Origin: an uncultured Clostridium sp.
Lineage (GTDB): Bacteria; Bacillota; Clostridia; Lachnospirales; Lachnospiraceae
Assembly (NCBI GenBank): GCA_937885015.1
Contig: CALAAS010000020.1
Span: 1 to 44,048 of the forward strand
Length of the DNA stretch: 44,048 nucleotides
Reading direction: 5' to 3'
Shown: positions 14,580 through 23,601 of the stretch, piece after piece
Layout: each line of letters opens with the position of its first letter
Position numbering within the stretch: position 1 is the stretch's first letter
Notes under the pieces: generated by a model
Told to the model about the DNA's origin: nothing
Seen by the model: only the letters and a program-made list of their open reading frames with translations
The model's database searches: none
Made by a program: the position numbers and the translations under genes

Positions 14580-16004
14580 ATGCTTTTCAGTTCGCTGATA
14601 TTTCTCTGGTATTTTTTGCCAGTGATTTTTTTTCTGTATTTTATCACAAAAAATCCCAAAATCAGAAATGGCGTTCTTCTGTGTGGCAGTATTTTTTTCT
14701 ATGCCTGGGGAGAGCCGAGATATGTCTTATTGATGCTGGTGTCGATTGGTTTGAATTATGGCTTTGGCCGACTGATTGCGTCTCTGAAAAACCGACAAGC
14801 TGCCTGGTGGGGACTTGCTCTGTGTGTGGCAGTCAATTTGAGCCTTCTCGGATATTTTAAATATTTTAATTTTGCTGTGGGAATAGTGAATGGAGTTTTA
14901 AGACAGGTGTCAGGTGAAAGATGGATGGTTTCGGCCCGGGAAATAGCACTGCCGATCGGGATTTCTTTTTACACCTTCCAGGCGCTTTCCTATGTGGTAG
15001 ATGTGTATCGGGGAACAATTCAGGTTCAGAAAAATCTGTTTCGGCTGGCGCTCTATATTTCTTTTTTCCCGCAGCTGATTGCGGGTCCGATCGTGAAATA
15101 TCACGATGTCTGTGAGCAGATAGAGAGCCGCCGATGTACTTCTTCCGGAATGGCTTATGGAATAAAGCGTTTTTCCTACGGATTGGCGAAAAAGATGCTT
15201 TTGGCCAATAGTTTTGCGGCTGCGGTGGATGGAATTCTGGGAAAACCGTTGGAGCTTCTCGGGAGTGAAACCGTCTGGCTGATGGCGGTGCTCTATACGC
15301 TGCAGATTTATTTTGATTTTTCCGGATATTCCGATATGGCCATTGGTCTTGGGAAGATGTTTGGATTTGATTTTATGGAAAACTTTCAGTATCCCTACCT
15401 GTCGGCATCGATAAGAGAGTTCTGGCGCAGATGGCATATTTCCCTGTCCACCTGGTTTCGGGAGTATCTTTACATTCCGCTGGGCGGAAATAGGAAGGGC
15501 CAGGTGCGGACCTGCCTGAATCTGCTGATTGTGTTTTTTGCCACCGGACTCTGGCACGGGGCTGGAGCGACCTTTGTGGTGTGGGGCCTGTATTACGGCG
15601 TCTTTCTGGTACTGGAACGCGGTTTTCTTGGACAGATTCTGGAAAATAACAGGCTGCGGTTTCTGAATCATATTTATGTGCTGGTAATTGTAATAGTCGG
15701 CTGGGTTATTTTCCGGGCTGATACGCTCAGAGATGCAGGAATCCTTCTGCATCGGATGATAATCTGGAGGGAAGGGACTTACCCAGTGGAACTGTTTTCC
15801 AATACGAAATTGCTTTTTCTGGCGTTCTGCGGAGTGGTTTTCTGCGGCCCGCTTCAGCATTTTTTGCCCTGTCTGCAGACTCATCTATATGAGAAAGAAA
15901 AAATATGTCCGGCAGATATTGCAGTTATGGCTGTACTCCTGTTTTTCTGTACAGTGTATCTGGTTAATAATACGTATAATCCCTTTATTTATTTTCGATT
16001 TTAA
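14580..16004 (+). CDS. MBOAT-family membrane O-acyltransferase (AlgI/DltB-like)
   Basis: Integral membrane enzyme predicted to move acyl groups across the membrane onto a cell-surface polymer. The 474 residues form about ten hydrophobic segments with the MBOAT core PQLIAGPIVKY, FDFSGYSDMAIG and REFWRRWHISLSTWFREYLYIPLGG. The catalytic histidine candidate is H326 (TGLWHGAGATF), and H286 is the second conserved His. The ribosome binding site (GAGGATGG) is modest. It lacks the usual partner (an AlgJ/AlgX- or SGNH-type protein, or DltACD), so it may acetylate peptidoglycan or a capsule with partners encoded elsewhere. Confidence 0.92.
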   Translation: MLFSSLIFLWYFLPVIFFLYFITKNPKIRNGVLLCGSIFFYAWGEPRYVLLMLVSIGLNYGFGRLIASLKNRQAAWWGLALCVAVNLSLLGYFKYFNFAVGIVNGVLRQVSGERWMVSAREIALPIGISFYTFQALSYVVDVYRGTIQVQKNLFRLALYISFFPQLIAGPIVKYHDVCEQIESRRCTSSGMAYGIKRFSYGLAKKMLLANSFAAAVDGILGKPLELLGSETVWLMAVLYTLQIYFDFSGYSDMAIGLGKMFGFDFMENFQYPYLSASIREFWRRWHISLSTWFREYLYIPLGGNRKGQVRTCLNLLIVFFATGLWHGAGATFVVWGLYYGVFLVLERGFLGQILENNRLRFLNHIYVLVIVIVGWVIFRADTLRDAGILLHRMIIWREGTYPVELFSNTKLLFLAFCGVVFCGPLQHFLPCLQTHLYEKEKICPADIAVMAVLLFFCTVYLVNNTYNPFIYFRF

Positions 16005-16015
16005 AAAAATAATCC

Positions 16016-16046
16016 GGGGAGCGTTTCCAGTCAGGAGACGCTCCCC
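16016..16046 (-). terminator. Terminator between the MBOAT gene and the FabG-like gene
   Basis: Stem GGGGAGCGT (16016-16024) / ACGCTCCCC (16038-16046) with an inner TCC/GGA pair. On the minus strand it is followed by ATTATTTTTTT, so it mainly serves the reductase gene; it may also stop the convergent MBOAT transcript. Confidence 0.8.
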
Positions 16047-16074
16047 AAAGCATTTAGATGTACGTGTGCTGTTT

Positions 16075-16806
16075 TCAGATCCATCCCCCATCCAGTCCGA
16101 TAACCTGTCCGGTGAGATAGGATTCTTTATAGGCAAGATGGTAGGCCAGATCAGCCACCTCCTCAGCCCGTCCGAGGCGGCCTGCGGGAATTTCTTCCAG
16201 CAGACTGATCAGTTCTTCCCGGTGGAGAAAATGGTTCATTTCTGTATCAATAGCGCCGCAGGCGATGGCATTGACTTGAATATTGCTGGGCGCCAATTCC
16301 TTTGCCAGCGCTTTTGTCAGGGCATTGATACCGCCTTTTGTGGCGGAATAAGCAGCTTCACAGGAGGCGCCGCAGACACCCCAGACGGATGAAATATTAA
16401 CGATTTTCCCCTGTTTTTTAGAAACCATCATGGGAATGGCCAGACGGCAGCAGTTGAAGACGGAAGTCAAGTTGGTGCGAAGGATACGATCCCAATCTTC
16501 TGGGTTCATATCCTGCAGAAGTCCGATATAGGAAATTCCGGCATTGTTGATAAGCACATCTAAGCTGCCAAACTGTTTTCGGATTCGATCAAACAGCTGG
16601 CTGCAGCTGGTATAATCACCGGCATCACCTATCCAGGACAGACAGTCTACCTGGTAGTCTTCAATCTCCAGTTGAGTTTGTAGGAGCTGTTCCTGCCGGT
16701 GCAGGCAGGTAATCGCCACATTATATCCTTTTTTTGCAAATTTTACTGCAATTGCTTTTCCAATCCCGCGGGAAGCTCCCGTTACCAGTACGGTTTTTCT
16801 TGCCAT
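16075..16806 (-). CDS. Short-chain dehydrogenase, 3-oxoacyl-ACP reductase-like
   Basis: NAD(P)-dependent reductase of the classical SDR family. The 243-residue protein has the TGASRGIG cofactor loop (9-16), NNAG (87-90), catalytic S140 region (NISSVWG), Y153 and K157 (YSATKGG), and the C-terminal LTGQVIGLDGGWI typical of FabG. It stands apart from fatty-acid synthesis genes, so it may be a FabG paralogue acting on another 3-oxo substrate. GGAGTG lies about 7 bases before the ATG. Confidence 0.88.
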   Translation of the reverse strand: MARKTVLVTGASRGIGKAIAVKFAKKGYNVAITCLHRQEQLLQTQLEIEDYQVDCLSWIGDAGDYTSCSQLFDRIRKQFGSLDVLINNAGISYIGLLQDMNPEDWDRILRTNLTSVFNCCRLAIPMMVSKKQGKIVNISSVWGVCGASCEAAYSATKGGINALTKALAKELAPSNIQVNAIACGAIDTEMNHFLHREELISLLEEIPAGRLGRAEEVADLAYHLAYKESYLTGQVIGLDGGWI

Positions 16807-16913
16807 AAAACATCACTCCTTTGCTGATTCCAGTATACCACATTTTCAAGGACTTCGTTATAAAATTGTAAGAAATTCCCAGCCGTATTTTTTCGGATTA
16901 TGTCATCCTGCCA

Positions 16914-16943
16914 TTGTACGTCAGCGGCAAAGTATGGTATACT
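16914..16943 (+). promoter_or_regulatory. Promoter of trxB
   Basis: TTGTAC (16914-16919), an 18-base spacer and TATACT (16938-16943), about 60 bases before the trxB start. Confidence 0.65.
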
Positions 16944-17004
16944 AAAATCAAATCGACTGTTGTCAGAGCGTGAAATCGGGCAGCAGGGAAAGGATTACAG
17001 AAAT

Positions 17005-17916
17005 ATGTATGATATCGTAATTATCGGTTCGGGCCCGGCGGGGCTCAGTGCAGCTGTTTATGCCCAGAGAGCGCAGCTTGATACAGTTATAATAGAAAAA
17101 AATATGATCAGTGGGGGGCAGGTGCTGAGCACCTACGAAGTGGACAACTATCCGGGACTTCCCGGTGTTTCCGGTTTTGATCTGTCTGCGAAGCTGCGGG
17201 AACACGCGGATCGTCTGGGGGCGGTGTTTGCCGAGGATACGGTGATTTCTGCAAAGCTGGATGGTCCGGTAAAGCGCATTGTCTGCGAGGATAAGACGTA
17301 TGAAGCGAAATGTGTGATCATTGCATCGGGAGCTCACCACAGAAAGCTGGGAGTGCCGGGAGAGGAGGCACTTACGGGCGCGGGGGTTTCTTACTGTGCT
17401 ACCTGCGACGGTGCATTTTTCCGTGGCAGGACAGTGGCTGTGGTCGGCGGCGGGGATGTGGCACTGGAGGATGCGATTTTCCTGGCACGGATGTGCACCC
17501 GGGTTTATTTGATTCACAGAAGAGATGAGCTGCGGGGAGCTAAGAGCCTTCAGACAAAGCTGATGGCTATGGATAATGTGGAGATCCTGTGGGATACGGT
17601 AGTGGAGGAGATTCATGGGGAAGGCCGCGTAGAGTCTCTTCACATATATAATAAGAAGAAGGATGAACGAAGGGAGCTGTCGGTAGATGGCGTGTTTGTG
17701 GCAGTTGGAATTACGCCGGACAGCCGGGAATACGAAGGACAGCTGGAAACGGACGAGCAGGGATACATCCGGGCCGGTGAGGATGGACGTACCTCTTTGG
17801 AGGGAGTGTTCGCGGCCGGAGATGTAAGAACCAAAGCGCTTAGACAGATTATTACAGCAGCGGCGGATGGTGCAAACTGTGTTACGTCTGCGGAGCGGTA
17901 TCTGGCCGCAAAATAG
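17005..17916 (+). CDS. trxB: Thioredoxin reductase
   Basis: FAD/NADPH enzyme that reduces thioredoxin or a similar disulfide protein. The 303-residue protein has the FAD motif GSGPAG (8-13), redox pair C131-ATC134 in SYCATCDG, the pyridine-nucleotide motif GGGDVALEDA and the C-terminal FAD motif GVFAAGDV. Length and motif order are standard. The ATG at 17005 begins the canonical MYDIVIIG; 35 codons of upstream open frame are not part of the family. It is followed after 13 bases by a secreted hydrolase gene and is probably cotranscribed with it. Confidence 0.94.
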   Translation: MYDIVIIGSGPAGLSAAVYAQRAQLDTVIIEKNMISGGQVLSTYEVDNYPGLPGVSGFDLSAKLREHADRLGAVFAEDTVISAKLDGPVKRIVCEDKTYEAKCVIIASGAHHRKLGVPGEEALTGAGVSYCATCDGAFFRGRTVAVVGGGDVALEDAIFLARMCTRVYLIHRRDELRGAKSLQTKLMAMDNVEILWDTVVEEIHGEGRVESLHIYNKKKDERRELSVDGVFVAVGITPDSREYEGQLETDEQGYIRAGEDGRTSLEGVFAAGDVRTKALRQIITAAADGANCVTSAERYLAAK

Positions 17917-17929
17917 GGGGGAATTTCGG

Positions 17930-19456
17930 ATGAAGAAAACGCTGAAGGTACTGGCTGTTTCCTGTGCTTGTCTGGCCATTGCCGGGACAGGCTCCATAGA
18001 GACGCAGGCGGCGATGAATTTGGAGACGGATGCACCGGTGGCTGGTGTTTCTGTGGCAATAAATAATTATTATGCCAGCAGTCTGCACCCGGAGGAGGAG
18101 CTGGCAGAGGCATTCTGTGGAAATACGCTGCTGGCGGGGAAGACGCCTTCTCTGGAGGCAGAGACAGGCTCTGGAAAAGATACGGGAGCAGAGGGAGAGG
18201 ATGCAGTCGTGGTGGCGGCTTCCAAATCACTTTATGAGAATGTGGCCATTTCCAGGGTCAGTAATTACGTCAATGTTCGGGCTGCAGCCAACACTCAAAG
18301 TGCCGTTGTGGGAAAAATTTACAATAACTGCGCGGCAACCATTCTGTCTACTGTGGACGGAGAGGGTGGAAAATGGTATCAGATTCAGTCTGGCAACGTG
18401 AGCGGTTATATCAAGGCTCAGTATTTTGTTACGGGAAAAGAGGCGGAGGCGGCCGCACGCCAGGTGGGAACCTCTTATGCCAGAGTAGCCAATACTTCCA
18501 CACTTCGCCTGCGGGAGTCTCCCAGTCTGGAGAGCCGGACACTGGATCTTCTTTCGTCGGATGCGGAGTATGAAGTAATCGGTGAAGAGGGAGACTTTGC
18601 CAAGATTTCTGTGGACAATGATCTGGTCGGATATGTGTTTAAAGATTATATCAAGGTCCGTGTTGAGTTTGACGAGGCGAAAACGGCTCAGGAAGAGCAG
18701 GCCCAGAAAGCGGAGGAGGAAGCCAGAAAGAAGGAGGCGGAGGAAGCTCTGAAGCGTCTGGAGGAGGCAAAGAAAGAAGCGGAAAAGGCTCCGGAAACGA
18801 CAAAGGTTCCGGAGACCGCCAAGGCTCCGGCTGCGACGAAAGCGCCAGAGACCACCAAAGCTCAGGAAACCATAAAGGCTCCGGGTGCAGCATTTACCGG
18901 GACGATTGAGGCAAATCCGGCGGGAACGGCTGCGACGAAAGCGCCGGAAACTACGAAGGCGCCAGAGACCACGAGAACTCCGGAGACAACAAAAACCCCA
19001 GAGACAGAAAAACCGAAAGAAACGGTAAAAGCTCCAGGAAGTAAGGGACCGGGAAGCAGTTCGGGGAATGGACCCGGCAGCAGTGAAGTGGCGGACGCGA
19101 CGCGTTCTGCAGTGGTGGCGTATGCAAAACAGTTTATTGGTAATCCCTACGTATATGGCGGCACCAGTTTAACCAACGGGGCAGACTGTTCCGGTTTTAC
19201 CATGAGTGTATTTGAACATTTCGGCATTAAGACCGGCCGCAGTTCCAGAGATCAGGCAGCTCGTGGAAGGGAAATTTCTGTCAGCTCTGTGCAGCCGGGC
19301 GATTTGCTGTTTTATGCCAGTGGCAATTACATTAACCATGTGGCTCTTTACATAGGCGGTGGACAGGTGGTTCACGCCAGCACGTCGAGAACGGGGATTA
19401 CGATTTCGCCGTCCAATTACCGGACACCCTGTAAAGCAGTCAGTTTTCTGGATTAA
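17930..19456 (+). CDS. Secreted NlpC/P60 endopeptidase with two SH3 domains
   Basis: Exported cell-wall hydrolase likely to cut peptidoglycan stem peptides. The 508 residues comprise a signal peptide (MKKTLKVLAVSC..ETQA, cleavage near 27), two bacterial SH3 domains (about 97-165 and 185-245), and a short charged coiled coil (about 250-285). A Thr/Pro/Lys-rich linker with repeated APETTK-like units (about 285-375) follows, then the C-terminal NlpC/P60 domain. The catalytic triad is C420 (GADCSGF), H470 (NHVALYIG) and H482 (VVHAS). GGGGGG lies 9 bases before the ATG. The linker looks like a wall-spanning spacer, and its repeat number is likely variable between strains. Confidence 0.94.
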   Translation: MKKTLKVLAVSCACLAIAGTGSIETQAAMNLETDAPVAGVSVAINNYYASSLHPEEELAEAFCGNTLLAGKTPSLEAETGSGKDTGAEGEDAVVVAASKSLYENVAISRVSNYVNVRAAANTQSAVVGKIYNNCAATILSTVDGEGGKWYQIQSGNVSGYIKAQYFVTGKEAEAAARQVGTSYARVANTSTLRLRESPSLESRTLDLLSSDAEYEVIGEEGDFAKISVDNDLVGYVFKDYIKVRVEFDEAKTAQEEQAQKAEEEARKKEAEEALKRLEEAKKEAEKAPETTKVPETAKAPAATKAPETTKAQETIKAPGAAFTGTIEANPAGTAATKAPETTKAPETTRTPETTKTPETEKPKETVKAPGSKGPGSSSGNGPGSSEVADATRSAVVAYAKQFIGNPYVYGGTSLTNGADCSGFTMSVFEHFGIKTGRSSRDQAARGREISVSSVQPGDLLFYASGNYINHVALYIGGGQVVHASTSRTGITISPSNYRTPCKAVSFLD

Positions 19457-19520
19457 CTGAAGAGAACCGGAAGGCAGCGGGATGCAGACGAAAAGTAAAT
19501 CAGAAGAAGGAGAAGTGAAA

Positions 19521-20159
19521 ATGGGAGATTTAAAGGATCTGTCCGTGGAGGAATTTGCCGCTCTGACGGCTTCGGCAGCGCCAGTGCCGGGTGGCGGAAG
19601 CGTGGCGGCTCTGGCGGGAGCGCTTTCAGCAGCTTTGGCAGAGATGGTGGCCAGCCTGACGGTGGGGCGTGAGAAATATGTATCTGTGGAGACAGAGATG
19701 GAGCAGCTGCTGGAGGCTGGCGGGGCACTGCGCAGGGAGCTGATTGAGGGAATCCGGAAGGACAGCCAGTCCTTTGGAGGATATATGGCGGCTTTGAAGC
19801 TGCCCAGAGAAACGGAAGAGGAAAAGGAACTTCGGCGAAAGGCCATGCAGGAAGGATTGAAAGAGGCTTCCTGCGCACCGCTGGCTATTGCAGAAGCAGC
19901 GGCAAAGATTTTTCCTATTGCCCGTGCCGTGGTGGAAAAGGGGAACAGCGCGGCGATTTCAGACGGTCTGATTTCTGCTATGCTGGCGCGTACAGCGGTG
20001 CTGGCGGCCCTTTTAAATGTAAAGATTAACCTTGGATCAATTCGGGATGAGGAGTATGTGAGAGAGACAGCCGAGAGAGTTCGGAAACTGGAGCAGCAGG
20101 CCATTTCCGGCGAAGCGGAAATTTTGGGACTTTCGAAGCTTTCTGATATGATACTTTAA
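19521..20159 (+). CDS. fchA: Formimidoyl-THF cyclodeaminase / methenyl-THF cyclohydrolase
   Basis: Folate enzyme of the FTCD_C/FchA family that opens or forms 5,10-methenyl-tetrahydrofolate. The 212-residue protein begins with the family segment FAALTASAAPVPGGGSVAALAG and is mostly helical, with the usual GNSAAISDGLISAMLA region near the C terminus. The ATG at 19521 follows GAAGGAGAAG; an in-frame ATG at 19482 lacks spacing and homology. It is directly followed by fhs, and the two genes form a one-carbon unit. Confidence 0.92.
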   Translation: MGDLKDLSVEEFAALTASAAPVPGGGSVAALAGALSAALAEMVASLTVGREKYVSVETEMEQLLEAGGALRRELIEGIRKDSQSFGGYMAALKLPRETEEEKELRRKAMQEGLKEASCAPLAIAEAAAKIFPIARAVVEKGNSAAISDGLISAMLARTAVLAALLNVKINLGSIRDEEYVRETAERVRKLEQQAISGEAEILGLSKLSDMIL

Positions 20160-20179
20160 TAATGGAGGGAAATGAGATT

Positions 20180-21847
20180 ATGAAAACCGATATTGAAATC
20201 GCACAGGCAGCACAGCCATTGGAAATCCGTGAGATTGCTGATCTGGCAGGTGTGGATCAGGAGTATCTGGAACTGTATGGAAACTATAAGGCAAAGGTAG
20301 ATTACCGGCTGCTGAAAGAAAGCCAGGCTCAGGACGGAAAACTGATTCTGGTAACGGCGATTAACCCTACCCCGGCGGGTGAGGGAAAGACTACCACGAC
20401 GGTTGGCCTGGCGGACGGACTGAAACGCCTCGGAAAGAAAGTAACTGTGGCGCTGCGAGAGCCATCTTTGGGGCCGGTATTTGGTGTGAAGGGCGGAGCA
20501 GCCGGTGGCGGTTATGCACAGGTAATTCCTATGGAAGATATCAATCTCCATTTTACCGGTGATTTTCACGCGATCGGGGCGGCCAACAATCTACTTGCAG
20601 CCATGCTGGATAATCATATTTATCAGGGAAATGAGCTTCACATCGACCCGAAGCGGATTACCTGGAAGCGGGTGGTTGATATGAATGACCGCCAGCTGCG
20701 CAATGTGGTGGATGGTCTGGGACGGCGGGTGGATGGCGTCACAAGAGAGGATGGCTATGATATTACTGTGGCAAGCGAGATTATGGCAGTGCTATGTCTG
20801 GCCAGTGATATCCGGGATCTGAAAGAGCGTCTGGCACGGATTATTGTGGGTTATACTTACGATGAGAAACCGGTAACAGCTGGAGATTTGAAGGCTGCTG
20901 GTGCCATGGCAGCTCTTTTGAAGGATGCTCTGAAGCCAAATCTGGTACAGACACTGGAGCATACACCGGCATTTATCCATGGCGGTCCTTTTGCCAATAT
21001 TGCCCATGGCTGTAACTCAGTCATTGCGACAAAGATGGCGCTGAAACTTGGCGATTATACCGTTACCGAGGCAGGATTCGGTGCCGATCTGGGTGCGGAG
21101 AAGTTTTTGGACATCAAGTGCCGGATGGCAGGTCTCACACCGTCAGCAGTTGTCGTAGTGGCAACGGTACGTGCCCTGAAGCATCATGGCGGTGTGGCGA
21201 AGGCGGATCTGAATCAGGAGAATCTGGAAGCTCTGAAGAAGGGACTTCCCAATCTGATGCAGCATGTAGAGAATATCACAAAAGTATATGGACTTCCCTG
21301 TGTTGTGGCAATCAATCGTTTTCCTATGGACACGGAAGCAGAACTGTCTCTGATCGAGAAAGAATGCCGGAAGCTGGGCGTCAATGTGGCTCTTTCAGAG
21401 GTATGGGCAAAAGGCGGTGAGGGTGGCCTTCCGCTGGCAGAAGAGATTGTCCGTCTCTGTGAGGAGGAAAATCATTTCCAGTACAGCTATGAGGATGACA
21501 TGACGATTGAAGAAAAATTGCAGGCCATTGTGAGAAAGGTATACCATGGCGATCGGGTGGAGCTGACGGATGGAGCCAAGAAACAGGCAAAACGCCTGGC
21601 AGAGCTGGGGTTTGGAAATCTTCCTATCTGTATGGCGAAAACGCAGTACAGCTTTTCGGATGATCCCAAGCTTTTGGGGGCGCCAAAGGACTTCAAGGTG
21701 ACAGTTCGTAACCTGAAGGTTTCTGCGGGAGCTGGATTTATCGTAGCTTTAACCGGAGATATTATGACCATGCCGGGACTTCCGAAGGTTCCGGCTGCAG
21801 AGAAGATTGATGTGGATGAGGATGGCCGGATTACGGGACTGTTCTAA
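20180..21847 (+). CDS. fhs: Formate-tetrahydrofolate ligase
   Basis: ATP-dependent formation of 10-formyl-THF from formate. The 555-residue length is typical. The ATP-binding loop is TPAGEGKTTTT (64-74), followed by the conserved REPSLGPVFGVKGGAAGGGYAQ region, KRITWKRVVDMNDR and GDIMTMPGLPKVPAAE at the C terminus. The ATG at 20180 has GGAGGGA about 9 bases upstream; an ATG at 20162 overlapping that site is unlikely. It is the second gene of the fchA-fhs pair. No other Wood-Ljungdahl gene is in view, so the pair may serve purine or serine metabolism. Confidence 0.97.
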   Translation: MKTDIEIAQAAQPLEIREIADLAGVDQEYLELYGNYKAKVDYRLLKESQAQDGKLILVTAINPTPAGEGKTTTTVGLADGLKRLGKKVTVALREPSLGPVFGVKGGAAGGGYAQVIPMEDINLHFTGDFHAIGAANNLLAAMLDNHIYQGNELHIDPKRITWKRVVDMNDRQLRNVVDGLGRRVDGVTREDGYDITVASEIMAVLCLASDIRDLKERLARIIVGYTYDEKPVTAGDLKAAGAMAALLKDALKPNLVQTLEHTPAFIHGGPFANIAHGCNSVIATKMALKLGDYTVTEAGFGADLGAEKFLDIKCRMAGLTPSAVVVVATVRALKHHGGVAKADLNQENLEALKKGLPNLMQHVENITKVYGLPCVVAINRFPMDTEAELSLIEKECRKLGVNVALSEVWAKGGEGGLPLAEEIVRLCEEENHFQYSYEDDMTIEEKLQAIVRKVYHGDRVELTDGAKKQAKRLAELGFGNLPICMAKTQYSFSDDPKLLGAPKDFKVTVRNLKVSAGAGFIVALTGDIMTMPGLPKVPAAEKIDVDEDGRITGLF

Positions 21848-21890
21848 AAACAACAAGATAGTTAAAAAAACTACAAAGAATTAAAAAAAA

Positions 21891-21919
21891 TTGACAGAAT
21901 CGCTGAAATATGTTAGCAT
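21891..21919 (+). promoter_or_regulatory. Promoter of the glycerol operon
   Basis: TTGACA (21891-21896), a 17-base spacer and TAGCAT (21914-21919). It lies about 140 bases before glpK, leaving room for a structured leader. Confidence 0.8.
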
Positions 21920-21959
21920 TTAGTTAAATGATTAAATTAAATAGGTAAGCCAGGAGATG

Positions 21960-22011
21960 AAGAGCAGGTTTGGAAGCAGCAGCGATGCTGTTTGTTTGCC
22001 TGCTCTTATTT
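21960..22011 (+). promoter_or_regulatory. Terminator-like leader hairpin before glpK
   Basis: AAGAGCAGG (21960-21968) pairs with CCTGCTCTT (21999-22007), with an inner CAGC/GCTG stem, followed by ATTTTCTG. It sits between promoter and start codon and so looks like an attenuator. In Bacillus, GlpP antiterminates such leaders of glycerol genes when glycerol 3-phosphate is present; no glpP gene is in this window. Confidence 0.6.
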
Positions 22012-22061
22012 TCTGATTTATCTTGGGGAATCGCCTGCAAAGAAGTATAGGAGGGGTTTTT

Positions 22062-23573
22062 ATGGCAAAGTATATGATGGCGCTGGATGGTGGGACAACC
22101 AGCAACCGATGTATTCTGTTTAATGAGCGCGGTGAAATGTGCAGTGTGGCACAAAAGGAATTCACGCAGTATTTTCCAAAGCCGGGCTGGGTGGAGCACG
22201 ACGCGGAGGAAATCTGGTCGACCATGATGGGGGTGGCTACAGAGGCCATGGCCAAGATAGGGGCAACTTCCGCAGACATTGCCGGAATCGGTATCACGAA
22301 TCAGAGGGAGACTACGATTGTGTGGGATCGGGTAACGGGAGAGCCGGTCGGTCATGCGATTGTGTGGCAATGCCGCCGGACATCAGAATATTGCGATAGC
22401 CTGAAGGCAAAAGGGTTGACGGAGGTATACAGGGAAAAAACGGGATTGGTGATTGATGCCTATTTCTCTGGAACGAAGCTGAGATGGATTCTGGAAAATG
22501 TGGAAGGGGCCAGAGAGCGGGCAGAGCGTGGAGAGCTGCTATTTGGTACCGTGGAAACCTGGTTGATCTGGAAGCTGACGAAAGGCCGGGTGCATGTGAC
22601 GGATTATTCCAATGCGTCGCGCACCATGCTGTTCAATATTAAAGAGCTGAAATGGGATGAGGAGATTCTGCGGGAACTGGACATTCCGAAGTGTATGCTG
22701 CCGGAGGTAAAGCCTTCCAGTTGTGTATATGGCGAATCAGATCCGCAGTTTTTCGGCGGACCTATTCCCATCGGCGGTGCGGCTGGTGATCAGCAGGCGG
22801 CATTATTCGGCCAGACCTGCTTTAAGCCTGGAGATGCCAAAAATACATACGGAACCGGTTGTTTCATGCTGATGAACACCGGGGAACAGCCAGTATATTC
22901 TAAAAATGGTCTGGTAACGACCATTGCCTGGGGACTCGACGGAAAAGTAAATTATGCTCTGGAAGGCTCTATTTTTGTGGCAGGAGCAGCGATTCAGTGG
23001 CTGCGGGATGAACTGCGGTTTATCGATTCCTCTATGGATTCTGAGTATATGGCAAAGAAGGTCAAAGACACCAACGGATGTTATGTAGTGCCGGCTTTTA
23101 CAGGACTGGGAGCACCTTACTGGGATCAGTATGCCAGAGGCAGTATTGTAGGACTGACCCGCGGTGTTAATAAGTATCACATTATTCGGGCCACTTTGGA
23201 ATCCCTGGCTTATCAGACCAATGATGTACTGGAGGCCATGCGGGCAGATTCCGGAATAGAGCTTTCTTCCCTGCGAGTGGACGGTGGTGCCAGCGCCAAC
23301 AATCTGCTGATGCAGGTGCAGGCGGACCTGATCGGAGCTCCGGTTCACCGGCCCAAGTGTGTGGAAACCACAGCTATGGGGGCAGCGTATTTAGCCGGTC
23401 TGGCAGTAGGCTACTGGAAGAATAAAGAAGAGGTTATCAATAACTGGGAGACGGACCGCATTTTTGTTCCGGAAATCGGGGAGGAAGAGCGGGCAAAACG
23501 GCTGCGGGGTTGGAAAAAGGCAGTAAAATGTACTTACGGCTGGGCAGCAGACGATACAGAATCCCTTTCATAG
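22062..23573 (+). CDS. glpK: Glycerol kinase
   Basis: Phosphorylates glycerol to glycerol 3-phosphate. The 503-residue FGGY-family protein starts MAKYMMALDGGTTSNRCILF, has the substrate segment NQRETTIVWD and the phosphate and ATP regions GGAAGDQQAALFGQ and VDGGASANN. AGGAGGGG lies 6 bases before the ATG. First gene of a four-gene operon glpK-glpA-glpB-DUF1667; no glycerol facilitator gene is included. Confidence 0.97.
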   Translation: MAKYMMALDGGTTSNRCILFNERGEMCSVAQKEFTQYFPKPGWVEHDAEEIWSTMMGVATEAMAKIGATSADIAGIGITNQRETTIVWDRVTGEPVGHAIVWQCRRTSEYCDSLKAKGLTEVYREKTGLVIDAYFSGTKLRWILENVEGARERAERGELLFGTVETWLIWKLTKGRVHVTDYSNASRTMLFNIKELKWDEEILRELDIPKCMLPEVKPSSCVYGESDPQFFGGPIPIGGAAGDQQAALFGQTCFKPGDAKNTYGTGCFMLMNTGEQPVYSKNGLVTTIAWGLDGKVNYALEGSIFVAGAAIQWLRDELRFIDSSMDSEYMAKKVKDTNGCYVVPAFTGLGAPYWDQYARGSIVGLTRGVNKYHIIRATLESLAYQTNDVLEAMRADSGIELSSLRVDGGASANNLLMQVQADLIGAPVHRPKCVETTAMGAAYLAGLAVGYWKNKEEVINNWETDRIFVPEIGEEERAKRLRGWKKAVKCTYGWAADDTESLS

Positions 23574-23601
23574 ACAGAGAAAAAAGAAGGAGGAAAAAGA
23601 G

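Noticed and set aside
14392..14598. Open frame through dispersed repeat copy A (and a similar one through copy B at 31848-32510)
   Set aside because: The Arg/Ser-rich translations come from the structured repeat; compensatory changes act on stems, not on codons, and copy B's frame runs on in the wrong frame of the MATE gene.
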